A stretch of DNA of 64,000 bases. It comes from Cyclobacterium marinum DSM 745. Lineage in GTDB: Bacteria > Bacteroidota > Bacteroidia > Cytophagales > Cyclobacteriaceae. Position numbers and translations under genes: made by a program. Location: the NCBI RefSeq assembly GCF_000222485.1, contig NC_015914.1, positions 4,756,001 to 4,820,000 of the forward strand, read 5' to 3'. Within the stretch, counting starts at the first letter, position 1. Each line of letters starts with the position of its first letter. This document shows, in pieces, positions 26,539-34,785 of the stretch. Under the pieces are notes generated by a model, which was not told the DNA's origin, ran no database searches, and saw only the letters and a program-made list of their open reading frames with translations.

Positions 26539-27034
26539 GTAAAGGCTTGATGCATTTTATTGACCAAAAAGATCCGAAACTATGTAAAGGAATTATGGAC
26601 TCATGGCTTTTAGACACCTCAAATGGTAATAGTTTTAATTGTATCGGACGTTACTGTCTAATTGGATGAATATGTCCATTCTCTATTAAAATGAATTTTT
26701 GAAATTTTTTCTATAAAACCACAGTTAGTCTAAGTTGTTGGTAGCTACAAATAATGTAAAATTTATGCTAACTTTGAATCTTGAAAATTCTCCTAAAAAC
26801 CCAAAATACTTCAAAAAAGATAAATTTACCTTTTAACTGGATTTGGCTGTGAATAAAACGTGGAAATCAGAGTTAAAGGTGGTTTATGAACTCAGAGGTA
26901 GGTATCTAAAAGGTAATACCAAAGCATGAGATGTGGGAGGGAGGCTAGCATTAAATTGCTTTTCCAACAATCATGCTTAATGTTCTACTTATTTTATTGC
27001 TCTTTTATTTCAACTTAATGATTTGAAAAATTAA
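26539..27034. other. intergenic stretch before the ClC gene, no gene seen
   Basis: No coding frame is convincing in these 496 bases. TAACTTTG at 26769-26776 matches the -7 element but has no partner TTG at the right distance and lies 260 bases before the ClC start. No hairpin terminator is clear after the lipoprotein gene. Confidence 0.45.
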
Positions 27035-28882
27035 ATGAACAGGAAAGTAAAAATTCTTTATATCAACTTTTTACAATTCAAAAAGAATTTTATTCAATAT
27101 CCTTACCGGAAATTTAATTTTATTGAGCTTTTTTTAATTTGGGTAAGTGAGAAATTGACACGTTCTCAGTTTCTTGTCTTATCGGGTATTTTGGTGGGGT
27201 TGAGTGCGGGTTCTGCCGGGGTAATTTTAAAGGTATTTGTTCATTATATCCAATCGTCCATTAGTACTGATGTCCCATTTGAGGAAAGGTTACTGATTTA
27301 TGGAATTTTCCCTTTGATAGGGATTACTTTGACGGCATTTATAGTCAAATACTTTTTTAATGGAGATGAGGAAAAGGAGATATCTTTTATACTAAAAGAC
27401 ATTTCAAAAAAGCAGAGTAAGGTTAAAATTACCAAAATGTATTCCCAAATCCTCCAAAGTGGAATTACAGTTGGTTTTGGAGGTTCTGTAGGACTGGAGA
27501 CTCCAATTGCGGTTACAGGTTCTGCCATTGGCTCCAATTATGCCCAAAGGTACCGTTTGGGTTTTAAAGAACGTACTTTACTGTTGGCTGCAGGAGCAGC
27601 AGCCGGAATTTCAGCAGCATTTAATGCGCCGATTGCCGGTATCATGTTTGCTTTTGAGATAATTCTTACTGGATTAGTATTTACGGATTTTATTCCACTG
27701 GTTATTGCCTCTATTTGCGGAAGCCTTCTATCCACAATTATTCTGAATGAAGACATACTTTTTAATTTTCAAGCCAGAGAAACCTTCAACCATTTTAATG
27801 TGATTTATTTCTTGGGTTTAGGGGTGCTTACTGGATTTTATTCCAGGTATTTTCTAGTGGTTGGGCAGTATGTTCATAGGTTTTTTGAGCGGTTTAAGAA
27901 GAAAATGCTTCTCAAAGCTTTACTAGGAGGTTTAATGCTATCAATCCTTTGTGTTTTGTTTCCCCCACTCTTTGGGGAGGGGTATATCAATATAAGAACC
28001 ATTTATCAGGGGAATGTGAAGTTACTTATTGAGGACAGCCTCTTTAGTTACTTCGGCAATTCAGAAGTGATTATTATTGTGTTCTTATCACTTACAATTT
28101 TGCTCAAGGCTTTCGCTACCAGTATCACCTTGTATTCCGGAGGTAATGGAGGCAATTTTGCCCCCTCTCTTATGGCAGGGGGGCTTCTTGGCTTTGTGTT
28201 TGGTTTTTCTTTAGAGCTAATGGGATTCACTGAGGTACCTACTACCAATCTGATGTTGGTAGGAATGGCAGGGGTGATGTCAGGCGCCATGTATGCTCCT
28301 TTGACAGCCATCTTCCTAATTGCAGAGTCTAGTAGTGGGTACGATTTATTTATTCCTTTGATGATAGTTTCTGTTATTTCTTACCTTATCAACAGATCTT
28401 TCTCACCAATTAATCCATCTTTTAAAGAGTTGGCCGAAAGAGGCGACATCTTTACTACCAGACAGGATCAAAATATTCTTTCTCATATTTCTCTCAAAGA
28501 CTGTATCAACCCTTCCTCAGTGCAAATTTGCACTACGGATAGCATGGAAGAGGTATTGCATAAATTCAGAAATAGTGATCAAAACAGTATGGCTGTTGTA
28601 GACGTCAACAACCAGTTTTGGGGTTTGTTAAATAGGGAGCAACTGCGTCCATTTCTATTGAATAAAGAATCTGCCGAAGGAACAAGTGTAAGTCAATTGG
28701 CCATAGCCCCACCCTTTATTATTTCTCCCAATGATTCTGTTATGGAGGTGACGAAAATGTTTGATGAAGCGGATGTGTGGCAACTTCCCTTGCTTAATGA
28801 AGAAAGAAATTTTATGGGTTTTATTAGCCGTTCAAAAATATTAACCAACTACCGTGCATTGTTAAGGGATTATTCAGAATAG
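27035..28882 (+). CDS. ClC-family chloride channel/antiporter with CBS pair
   Basis: The 615-residue membrane protein shows the ClC selectivity regions: GGSVGLETPIAV with the gating Glu (E155), then AAFNAPIAGIMFAFEII and GGNGGNFAPSLMAGG at 369-383. The C-terminal 130 residues hold two CBS motifs (about 485-535 and 555-605) that in this family bind nucleotides and regulate gating. The first helices follow a 40-residue basic leader. It moves chloride, possibly in exchange for protons, across the inner membrane. A strong terminator hairpin follows at 28925. Confidence 0.92.
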   Translation: MNRKVKILYINFLQFKKNFIQYPYRKFNFIELFLIWVSEKLTRSQFLVLSGILVGLSAGSAGVILKVFVHYIQSSISTDVPFEERLLIYGIFPLIGITLTAFIVKYFFNGDEEKEISFILKDISKKQSKVKITKMYSQILQSGITVGFGGSVGLETPIAVTGSAIGSNYAQRYRLGFKERTLLLAAGAAAGISAAFNAPIAGIMFAFEIILTGLVFTDFIPLVIASICGSLLSTIILNEDILFNFQARETFNHFNVIYFLGLGVLTGFYSRYFLVVGQYVHRFFERFKKKMLLKALLGGLMLSILCVLFPPLFGEGYINIRTIYQGNVKLLIEDSLFSYFGNSEVIIIVFLSLTILLKAFATSITLYSGGNGGNFAPSLMAGGLLGFVFGFSLELMGFTEVPTTNLMLVGMAGVMSGAMYAPLTAIFLIAESSSGYDLFIPLMIVSVISYLINRSFSPINPSFKELAERGDIFTTRQDQNILSHISLKDCINPSSVQICTTDSMEEVLHKFRNSDQNSMAVVDVNNQFWGLLNREQLRPFLLNKESAEGTSVSQLAIAPPFIISPNDSVMEVTKMFDEADVWQLPLLNEERNFMGFISRSKILTNYRALLRDYSE

Positions 28883-28924
28883 ATGAAATTTGATCTATTT
28901 CTCCAAAAATAGGCAACAAAAAAA

Positions 28925-28949
28925 CCTGATCGAATGATCAGGTTTTTTT
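28925..28949. terminator. terminator after the ClC gene, shared with the tRNA operon
   Basis: CCTGATC (28925-28931), loop GAAT, GATCAGG (28936-28942), then seven T residues. A-rich bases before the stem pair with the T-run, so it can also stop minus-strand transcription from the tRNA genes. It lies 42 bases after the ClC stop. Confidence 0.85.
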
Positions 28950-29018
28950 ATTCACTTTAACCACTAACAACCACAAATAAAATTTGCTTGCCTGGCGGCA
29001 AACAAACAGAATTTGTTG

Positions 29019-29090
29019 TAGTCCGTACGGGAATCGAACCCGTGTTTCATCCGTGAAAGGGATACGTCCTAACCCCTAGACGAACGGACC
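29019..29090 (-). tRNA. tRNA-Glu (anticodon TTC), copy 1
   Basis: The minus-strand reading starts GGTCCGTTCGTCTAGGGG and ends with the T-arm GGGTTCGATTCCC and ACGGACT plus discriminator A, giving a complete 72-base cloverleaf. The anticodon loop is CTTTCAC, so the anticodon is TTC (Glu). CCA is not encoded. It is identical to copy 2, 27 bases away, and downstream of it in the same transcript. Confidence 0.97.
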
Positions 29091-29097
29091 AAATAAA

Positions 29098-29217
29098 AGG
29101 AAAAGAGCACTAAAATGTAGTCCGTACGGGAATCGAACCCGTGTTTCATCCGTGAAAGGGATACGTCCTAACCCCTAGACGAACGGACCATTTTGTGAGT
29201 GATGTGCTCTTTTTCCT
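29098..29217 (-). repeat. inverted repeat enclosing tRNA-Glu copy 2 (processing stalk)
   Basis: The 13-base arm AGGAAAAGAGCAC (29098-29110) is complementary to GTGCTCTTTTTCCT (29204-29217) with one extra T. AAAA/TTTT bases next to the tRNA ends lengthen the stem. In the precursor RNA the tRNA would sit on a stalk that could guide end processing; this is inference. Confidence 0.55.
29118..29189 (-). tRNA. tRNA-Glu (anticodon TTC), copy 2
   Basis: The sequence is identical to copy 1 over all 72 bases. This copy is nearest the promoter at 29229-29260. Complementary sequences flank it (AGGAAAAGAGCAC at 29098-29110 and its complement at 29204-29217), which would bring the two ends of the precursor together in a stalk. 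Confidence 0.97.
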
Positions 29218-29228
29218 AAATGGTGATG

Positions 29229-29260
29229 CAAATATAGGGTCTTTCAAGAACAAACCAAAA
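29229..29260 (-). promoter_or_regulatory. promoter of the tRNA-Glu operon
   Basis: On the minus strand TTTTG (29260-29256), a 19-base spacer and TATATTTG (29236-29229) match the full Bacteroidota consensus TTTG-N19-TAnnTTTG. The tRNA begins 39 bases past the -7 element. It is the clearest promoter in the window. Confidence 0.8.
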
Positions 29261-29418
29261 CCCACCAAAAAAATATTCTAAAACTAGACACAATCCTTTG
29301 AAAATAAGGCATTAAATTTATTCAAATAATTTATTTAACCAACGGTAAACTTTATTTTAATCATTTCTGTTTTCTATTTAAACCTAAAAAATAATTCAAA
29401 ACCTAAAAAAATTCAATT

Positions 29419-30054
29419 ATGGCACTTAGATTAGGAGATGTTGCTCCAGACTTTACCGCTGATTCTTCCGTAGGAGAAATTAATTTCCACGAATACCTTG
29501 GGGACAGTTGGGGAATTTTATTTTCACACCCTGCAGATTATACGCCTGTATGTACCACTGAGTTGGGCGCAGCTTCTAAATTAAAGGAGGAATTTGATAA
29601 AAGAAATGTGAAGATGCTTGCCCTTAGTGTAGATGGTGCGGACAGCCACAGGTCTTGGATCGAAGATATTAATGAAACACAAAATACCACTGTAAACTTT
29701 CCAATAATTGCTGATGAGGATAAAAAAGTGTCTGAATTATATGACATGATTCATCCTAATTCAAACGAAAGCTTTACCGTTCGTTCTGTTTTTATCATCG
29801 GTAATGATAAAAAAATTAAACTAATTATTACTTATCCGGCCAGTACAGGAAGAAATTTTGTCGAATTGTTAAGGGTAATTGATTCTTTACAATTGACTGC
29901 AAATTATTCTGTAGCCACACCTGCGGACTGGAAAAGAGGTGAAGACGTGGTTGTAGCTCCTGCGATTAAAACAGAAGACATTCCTTCTAAATTCCCTAAA
30001 GGATTTAAAGAAATTAAACCTTACTTAAGAACTACACCGCAACCGGACTTGTAA
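29419..30054 (+). CDS. 1-Cys peroxiredoxin (Prx6 type)
   Basis: The 211-residue protein reduces hydrogen peroxide and organic peroxides. The peroxidatic Cys is C45 in HPADYTPVCTTELGA, with the conserved Pro and Thr before it. It is the only Cys in the protein, so the enzyme is the 1-Cys kind and needs an external thiol as reductant. The C-terminal extension (PADWKRGEDVVVAP, then KFPKGFKEIKPYLR) is typical of the Prx6 subfamily. It is transcribed alone and ends at a clear terminator. No OxyR-like gene is near. Confidence 0.95.
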   Translation: MALRLGDVAPDFTADSSVGEINFHEYLGDSWGILFSHPADYTPVCTTELGAASKLKEEFDKRNVKMLALSVDGADSHRSWIEDINETQNTTVNFPIIADEDKKVSELYDMIHPNSNESFTVRSVFIIGNDKKIKLIITYPASTGRNFVELLRVIDSLQLTANYSVATPADWKRGEDVVVAPAIKTEDIPSKFPKGFKEIKPYLRTTPQPDL

Positions 30055-30065
30055 AAAACATTGAG

Positions 30066-30092
30066 AAGGCTGATTTATTTCAGCCTTTTTTT
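30066..30092 (+). terminator. terminator of the peroxiredoxin gene
   Basis: AAGGCTGA (30066-30073) and TCAGCCTT (30080-30087) form an 8-base-pair stem with a 6-base loop, and a T-run continues to 30092. It lies 11 bases after the stop codon. Confidence 0.85.
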
Positions 30093-30419
30093 ATGAATGA
30101 TTAAAACAATAGCTTCGGATAAAAATAATATTGTACAAATATTATTTTTATTATTATTGATTTTTTTAATGATTAATAGTCTCTATTGTTAATTGAACGT
30201 ATTTAAATTTGAGGAGCTGTTATAATTTATTGGGTTCAAAGAGTAAGGCATACTTTTTTCTTATACATTCATCTTATAATTACACCAATGTTGATTGTAG
30301 TAATGTATATGTCTGTTTATTTAGTTTATAGAAGCCGTATCATTTCGGATAATTCATCAAATAAATAGTATAAATGCCTATTTTAGCGGTCTTAGAATTT
30401 TGGAAAGGACAATTAGTTA
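30093..30419. other. AT-rich intergenic stretch with an inverted repeat
   Basis: No gene is seen. The only structure is AAAAATAATAT (30121-30131), TGTACAA and ATATTATTTTT (30139-30149), a perfect 11-base inverted repeat around a near-palindromic core. It lies 270 bases before the ketosynthase gene. Its role is unclear. Confidence 0.45.
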
Positions 30420-31505
30420 ATGGACAAGAAAATAATAAGTAGCATAATTGTTGGATCAGGGAAGTATTTACCAACCAAGGTTATTCCCAATGACTATTTT
30501 TTAACAAAAGAGTTTTACGATGCGAGTGGCAAAAGATTGGTGAAACCCAATGCTGATATTGTTGCCACGTTGCAAAAAATCACTGAAATAAGAGAGAGGA
30601 GGTACCTTGAAGACAATTTAATGACTTCAGATATGGCTCATTTGGCAGCTAAAGACGCCCTTTCCTCTACTGGTATTGATGGAGAAACGTTGGATTATAT
30701 TATCGTAGCCCATAATTTTGGTGACCTACTAAAAGATAATATTCGGACCGATACCTGTCCTACTTTGGCCGCAAGGGTAAAACACAAATTGGGTATAAAA
30801 AATCCGTACACCGTTGCCTATGATTTACCATTTGGATGTCCGGGATGGGTGCAGGGAATGATTCAAGCCAATTATTACCTTCAGTCGGGTGATGCAAAAA
30901 GAGTGATGGTGATAGGTGCAGAAAACTTGTCAAGAATTTCTGATCCGCATGATATTGATAGCATGATCTTTTCTGATGGAGCCGGAGCTGTTATTTTGGA
31001 AGCCAAAGAAACGGAGTCTAAAAAAGGGATTATCGCACATCTCACCAGATCAGACACGTTGAATCACGCCCACTTGCTTAATATGGATGCTTCTTACAAT
31101 CCAAATTATCCGGACAATACACGATTTTTAAAAATGAATGGGAGGAAGCTTTATGAATATGCCATTAAAACAGTGCCTGTTACCCTAAAGGAATGCTTGG
31201 ATCGTGCAGGTAAAAGTGTCGAAGATATTCAGCATGTATTGATACATCAGGCCAATGCGAAAATGGACCATAATATTTTAGAGCGGCTTTTTTTATTGTA
31301 TGACAAGCATGAAATACCTGAAAACCTCATGCCTATGAGTATTCAGGAGTTCGGTAATAATTCAGTTGCTACAGTTCCAATTTTATATGATTTAATCGCA
31401 AAAGGAGCGAAGGAAGGCCATCGTTTTATATCCGGAGATCATTCAATTTTTGCCTCGGTTGGGGCTGGAATGAATATTAATGCCTTTGTATACATTCACC
31501 CTTAA
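30420..31505 (+). CDS. FabH-like 3-oxoacyl-ACP synthase III / ketosynthase
   Basis: This 361-residue thiolase-fold enzyme has the Cys-His-Asn triad of ketosynthase III: C140 in YDLPFGCPGWVQGM, H276 in VLIHQANAKM and N313 in FGNNSVATVP. It condenses an acyl-CoA or acyl-ACP starter with a malonyl unit, or a related acyl transfer. It is about 30-40 residues longer than housekeeping FabH, with insertions around residues 25-50 and 215-235, so a specialised role is likely. It is the first gene of a tight operon with a lactonase and a mutarotase (17 and 15 bases apart), an unusual company for a ketosynthase. Confidence 0.88.
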   Translation: MDKKIISSIIVGSGKYLPTKVIPNDYFLTKEFYDASGKRLVKPNADIVATLQKITEIRERRYLEDNLMTSDMAHLAAKDALSSTGIDGETLDYIIVAHNFGDLLKDNIRTDTCPTLAARVKHKLGIKNPYTVAYDLPFGCPGWVQGMIQANYYLQSGDAKRVMVIGAENLSRISDPHDIDSMIFSDGAGAVILEAKETESKKGIIAHLTRSDTLNHAHLLNMDASYNPNYPDNTRFLKMNGRKLYEYAIKTVPVTLKECLDRAGKSVEDIQHVLIHQANAKMDHNILERLFLLYDKHEIPENLMPMSIQEFGNNSVATVPILYDLIAKGAKEGHRFISGDHSIFASVGAGMNINAFVYIHP

Positions 31506-31522
31506 GTCAAGCAACCCAAAAT

Positions 31523-32356
31523 ATGATAAATAAAATTGATGCACACCAGCATTTTTGGCAGTATAGTAAGCAAAGATATGCTTGGATTGATGATAAGATG
31601 CTTCAATTGAAGCGTGATTTTCTCCCTGATGATATATTTCCCATCATCCAAAGAAATAGCGTAGAAGGTACGGTGGCCGTTCAGGCCGTTCAGGATGAAA
31701 AAGAAAATTTTTTCCTTTTGGAACTTGCAGAAAAACACCCTTTTATCTTGGCTGTGATAGGTTGGATAGATTTGAAATCACCAGACTTGGAAACTACACT
31801 TGAAAGCTATAAAAACTATAAAAAGTTAAAAGGATTTAGGCACGTACTTCAGGATGAAGCTGACCCTAACTTTATTTTAAATCAAGCTTTTCAAAATGGC
31901 TTAAAATCAATTTTTAAGGCAGGGTTTACTTATGACCTATTAGTATATCCCCATCAATTAGATGGAGCCATTCAAACGGTTTCTAATTTTGAGGAGGGGA
32001 GGTTTGTATTGGATCATATTGCCAAGCCCCCTATCAAAGCAGGCCTAATCAAAGATTGGGAGGTTAATATCAAAGCATTGGCAGAGAGGCCTAATGTTTA
32101 TTGTAAGTTGTCCGGTATGATTACAGAAGCAGCTTGGGAAGATTGGGATGAAAAAGAGTTTTATCCTTATTTGGATGTTATAATGAAAGCATTTGGAGAA
32201 GACCGGGTCATGTTTGGGTCAGATTGGCCTGTCTGTAAATTGGCAGGGAGCTATGAACAGGTTATTGATTTGGTCGAAGGCTATTTTAAAGGCTGCTCAC
32301 CAGAGGCATTGGAGAAAGTTTGGCGAGCCAATGCCATAAAATTCTATCAACTTTAA
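31523..32356 (+). CDS. amidohydrolase-type lactonase, L-fuconolactonase-like
   Basis: The 277-residue TIM-barrel protein has the metal-binding HxH in IDAHQHFWQ (H8, H10), then FRHVLQDEADPNF, VLDHIAKPP, CKLSGMITEA and VMFGSDWPVC near the C-terminus. This is the COG3618 group that includes L-fucono-1,5-lactonase and related sugar lactonases. It would open L-fuconolactone to L-fuconate in the non-phosphorylative L-fucose route. The following mutarotase supports a deoxy-hexose pathway. The dehydrogenase and dehydratase of the route are not in the window. Confidence 0.85.
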   Translation: MINKIDAHQHFWQYSKQRYAWIDDKMLQLKRDFLPDDIFPIIQRNSVEGTVAVQAVQDEKENFFLLELAEKHPFILAVIGWIDLKSPDLETTLESYKNYKKLKGFRHVLQDEADPNFILNQAFQNGLKSIFKAGFTYDLLVYPHQLDGAIQTVSNFEEGRFVLDHIAKPPIKAGLIKDWEVNIKALAERPNVYCKLSGMITEAAWEDWDEKEFYPYLDVIMKAFGEDRVMFGSDWPVCKLAGSYEQVIDLVEGYFKGCSPEALEKVWRANAIKFYQL

Positions 32357-32371
32357 TTTTATACTTATACT

Positions 32372-32701
32372 ATGCAAAGGTATTGTCTTGCCCTGGATTT
32401 AAAGGATGATCCGGAAATTATTGAAAAGTATGTAGAGCATCACAAAAAGGTCTCTGATGAGATTATCTCTAGTATTAAGGATGCGGATATCCAGGTGATG
32501 GATATCTACCTGACAGGTAATCGGCTATTTATGATTATGGAGGTAGGGGACTCCTTTTCTTTTGAAGAGAAAGCCAAAATGGACGCTAGCAATGAAAAAG
32601 TGCAGGAGTGGGAAACGTTAATGGGAACCCTTCAGAAAAGTTTACCTTGGGCAAAACCCGGGGAGAAATGGGTGCTAATGGAAAAGATTTTTTCTTTGTA
32701 A
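32372..32701 (+). CDS. L-rhamnose/L-fucose mutarotase family protein
   Basis: The 109-residue cytoplasmic protein fits the RhaM/FucU-like dimeric ferredoxin-fold family (DUF718) in length and motifs: MQRYCLALDLKDDPEIIEKY, YVEHHKKV, MDIYLTGNRLFMIMEV and PGEKWVLMEKIF. It interconverts sugar anomers. Next to the lactonase gene (15 bases) it most likely acts on L-fucose or L-rhamnose before oxidation. It is the last gene of the operon, which ends at the perfect hairpin at 32852. Confidence 0.88.
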   Translation: MQRYCLALDLKDDPEIIEKYVEHHKKVSDEIISSIKDADIQVMDIYLTGNRLFMIMEVGDSFSFEEKAKMDASNEKVQEWETLMGTLQKSLPWAKPGEKWVLMEKIFSL

Positions 32702-32851
32702 CACCCTGATTTTTTGATAACTTCTTTTAACTTCAAAAAAAAGTAGTTTTTTCATTTGATTGAATAAAAATTGGTAGGCCTAGAATTCTATGCAAGGATT
32801 TAGTGGTTTTCACGAGGGAAATTTTATTGCATATTTCGGGTTTAATAAGTA

Positions 32852-32882
32852 ATCCCGGATAAGCAATTTGCTTATCCGGGAT
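32852..32882. terminator. long perfect hairpin between convergent operons
   Basis: ATCCCGGATAAGCAA (32852-32866) and TTGCTTATCCGGGAT (32868-32882) are perfect 15-base complements with a one-base spacer. AATTTT follows on the plus strand. It lies 4 bases beyond the stop of the minus-strand lipoprotein gene and 150 bases after the mutarotase gene, and probably ends both transcripts. Confidence 0.7.
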
Positions 32883-32886
32883 AATT

Positions 32887-34785
32887 TTACCATTCCATTT
32901 CCCCTTTACATTCCTCTCCTTGAATTTGCTCCAAAGTGGGATTATAACCATTGTTATCAATCGTTATTTTCGGATGGGTACCCTCATTTACCAATTTCGA
33001 TATAGCACAGTAATTTGTGAGATAATTATTTGATTGAATAATCATGCTACCGGCAACAGAGACCAGGTTATCGAGTCCTTCCAAGGAGTTAAAATTAATA
33101 TTATCTTGAATTGTTAGGCTTCTAGTTATTTTTTTAAGATTGCTCAATTCACGAAGATTACCAAGAGAGGTATCTTTGATATTAACCCTACTTAGCTCCT
33201 CTGAAACCGTAAGTCCTTCCAATTTCCTGATACCATTACTCATTAAATCTATGGAAAATGTCACGGTGCCCGTAAATCCTGTAAAATCTTCTAAATCATA
33301 CAGGTTGTACAGCGTTAGGGAACTGATGGACTCTACTCCTTGGAATCCATTAAAATTGGTAATGTTTAGACCTATAATTTCAAGAGTACCTATTAGACGA
33401 ACATTCTCGAGCCCTTCGAATGAAGTTTGTGTTTCATTGAAAGAAACTTCCAAGCCAGAAATCTCTTGTACTTGATCCATCCCTTTAAAATTGACCAATT
33501 TAGGATTAGATCTTATGATTACATAGCCTAATTTATTTATTCTTTCCAATCCATTAAAATTTAGTAAGTTGGGGTTGCTCGAAATAGTTAAATGTACTTG
33601 CTGGTTTTCAGATAAAGACAAACCCTCAAGTGTTTCCAAACTACTGTTTCCATCAATCGTTACCCATCCTTCTACAAGATTTAGGTTTTGCAAACCATGA
33701 AGGTTTTTTAGGTTTGAAGTGTTTTCAATTTTTAAACTCCCATAGACATGAGTAACCAATTCCAAAGGGCTCAGGTCTACGATAGGGTCTTGGTCATCGC
33801 CACCCTGAATGATAAGGTCTCCTTGAATACCGGTATGACAGCGTAATGCCCAATCGTTTAATTCAGTTTGGGTAGTCAATACCAAATCTTCGATGAATTC
33901 ACCACCCACACATTTAATTTCTGCTTCTATCATTTCAACTACCAACGGCTGCTCAACATAGGACTTTAATTGATCAAAACTTAGGGTATCAATGAAATCA
34001 TCAAAGTTGAAGCTTTTAAAAAGTATAGCATAACTATCAGCTATGGGAAGTGTTACAGATTCATTAATTCCGGCAATTAGTTCTTGGGTAATGACTTCTC
34101 CGTCTGCAGTTATTTCTATTGATCCAGGCAGAAAGTCCATTAATCGCTGGTCAGTAACCATTGCCATGTAGATTTTATTAGAAGTAGCAGTTACAATATC
34201 CAAACCAAAGGACTGAAAACCAAAGTCCGAGGGGCTATGTCCTTCTGCAGTTACCACTTGCATGGATATTTGTATCTCTGCTTCCTCTTCTGTTTCTATG
34301 GTTTCTAATTCAAAAGTCAAAGGCAATGACAAATTTTGGTCCTCACTCAGTGATGAGTTTTTCTTAGGAGTGGCCTCTACAATGTTATTGTTATCATCCA
34401 GCACATAAAATGCAACTACCTGATAAGATCCTTCCGGAAGAATGATCTTCTCAGTCAGGTAATGGTCTCCCATGTCCTGAACCTGAATATTCTTATTAGT
34501 GTAGGAGGTTGAATCTCCGTTTGCCGTTTGGATTGTAATAATTGCTTTACTATAAGCGGTCACCCTAAGTTGCCTTGAAGATGTGTTTGAAGTTTTAGCA
34601 ATTTTAATTACAACTGTGGGTAATTTCTCCTGATTTTCAGGGTTTTCCTCTTCTTCTCCAGGGTTTGTAATCGGATCTGGGATTACAGTTGGTTTTTCAG
34701 CCTCTTCACAAGAGACCAATCCTGCACCAAGAGAAATAAAAAGAATAAATAAGACTAACCGGAATTTTAATATAATTTCTCTCAT
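32887..34785 (-). CDS. lipoprotein with leucine-rich L-domain-like repeats, paralogue 2
   Basis: The 632-residue protein has a lipoprotein signal ending in GLVSC (Cys26) and an acidic linker (NPGEEEENPENQEK). An unknown N-terminal region follows (PEGSYQVVAFYVLD at 117-130, DFGFQSF at 187-193). From about residue 315 a solenoid of short repeats begins with IQGDLIIQGG and DPIVDLSPLELV, then units of the type LKNLHGLQNLNLVEG and LLNFNGLERI, resembling receptor L-domains. It ends with a CAISKLV...GYNPTLEQI segment. Such surface proteins usually bind other molecules. Its start overlaps the stop of paralogue 1 by 4 bases. Confidence 0.75.
   Translation of the reverse strand: MREIILKFRLVLFILFISLGAGLVSCEEAEKPTVIPDPITNPGEEEENPENQEKLPTVVIKIAKTSNTSSRQLRVTAYSKAIITIQTANGDSTSYTNKNIQVQDMGDHYLTEKIILPEGSYQVVAFYVLDDNNNIVEATPKKNSSLSEDQNLSLPLTFELETIETEEEAEIQISMQVVTAEGHSPSDFGFQSFGLDIVTATSNKIYMAMVTDQRLMDFLPGSIEITADGEVITQELIAGINESVTLPIADSYAILFKSFNFDDFIDTLSFDQLKSYVEQPLVVEMIEAEIKCVGGEFIEDLVLTTQTELNDWALRCHTGIQGDLIIQGGDDQDPIVDLSPLELVTHVYGSLKIENTSNLKNLHGLQNLNLVEGWVTIDGNSSLETLEGLSLSENQQVHLTISSNPNLLNFNGLERINKLGYVIIRSNPKLVNFKGMDQVQEISGLEVSFNETQTSFEGLENVRLIGTLEIIGLNITNFNGFQGVESISSLTLYNLYDLEDFTGFTGTVTFSIDLMSNGIRKLEGLTVSEELSRVNIKDTSLGNLRELSNLKKITRSLTIQDNINFNSLEGLDNLVSVAGSMIIQSNNYLTNYCAISKLVNEGTHPKITIDNNGYNPTLEQIQGEECKGEMEW

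Noticed and set aside
28981..29018. Further tRNA or repeat element beside tRNA-Glu copy 1
   Set aside because: Only a 5-base hairpin (TTGCC/GGCAA) is present; this is too little to support a feature.
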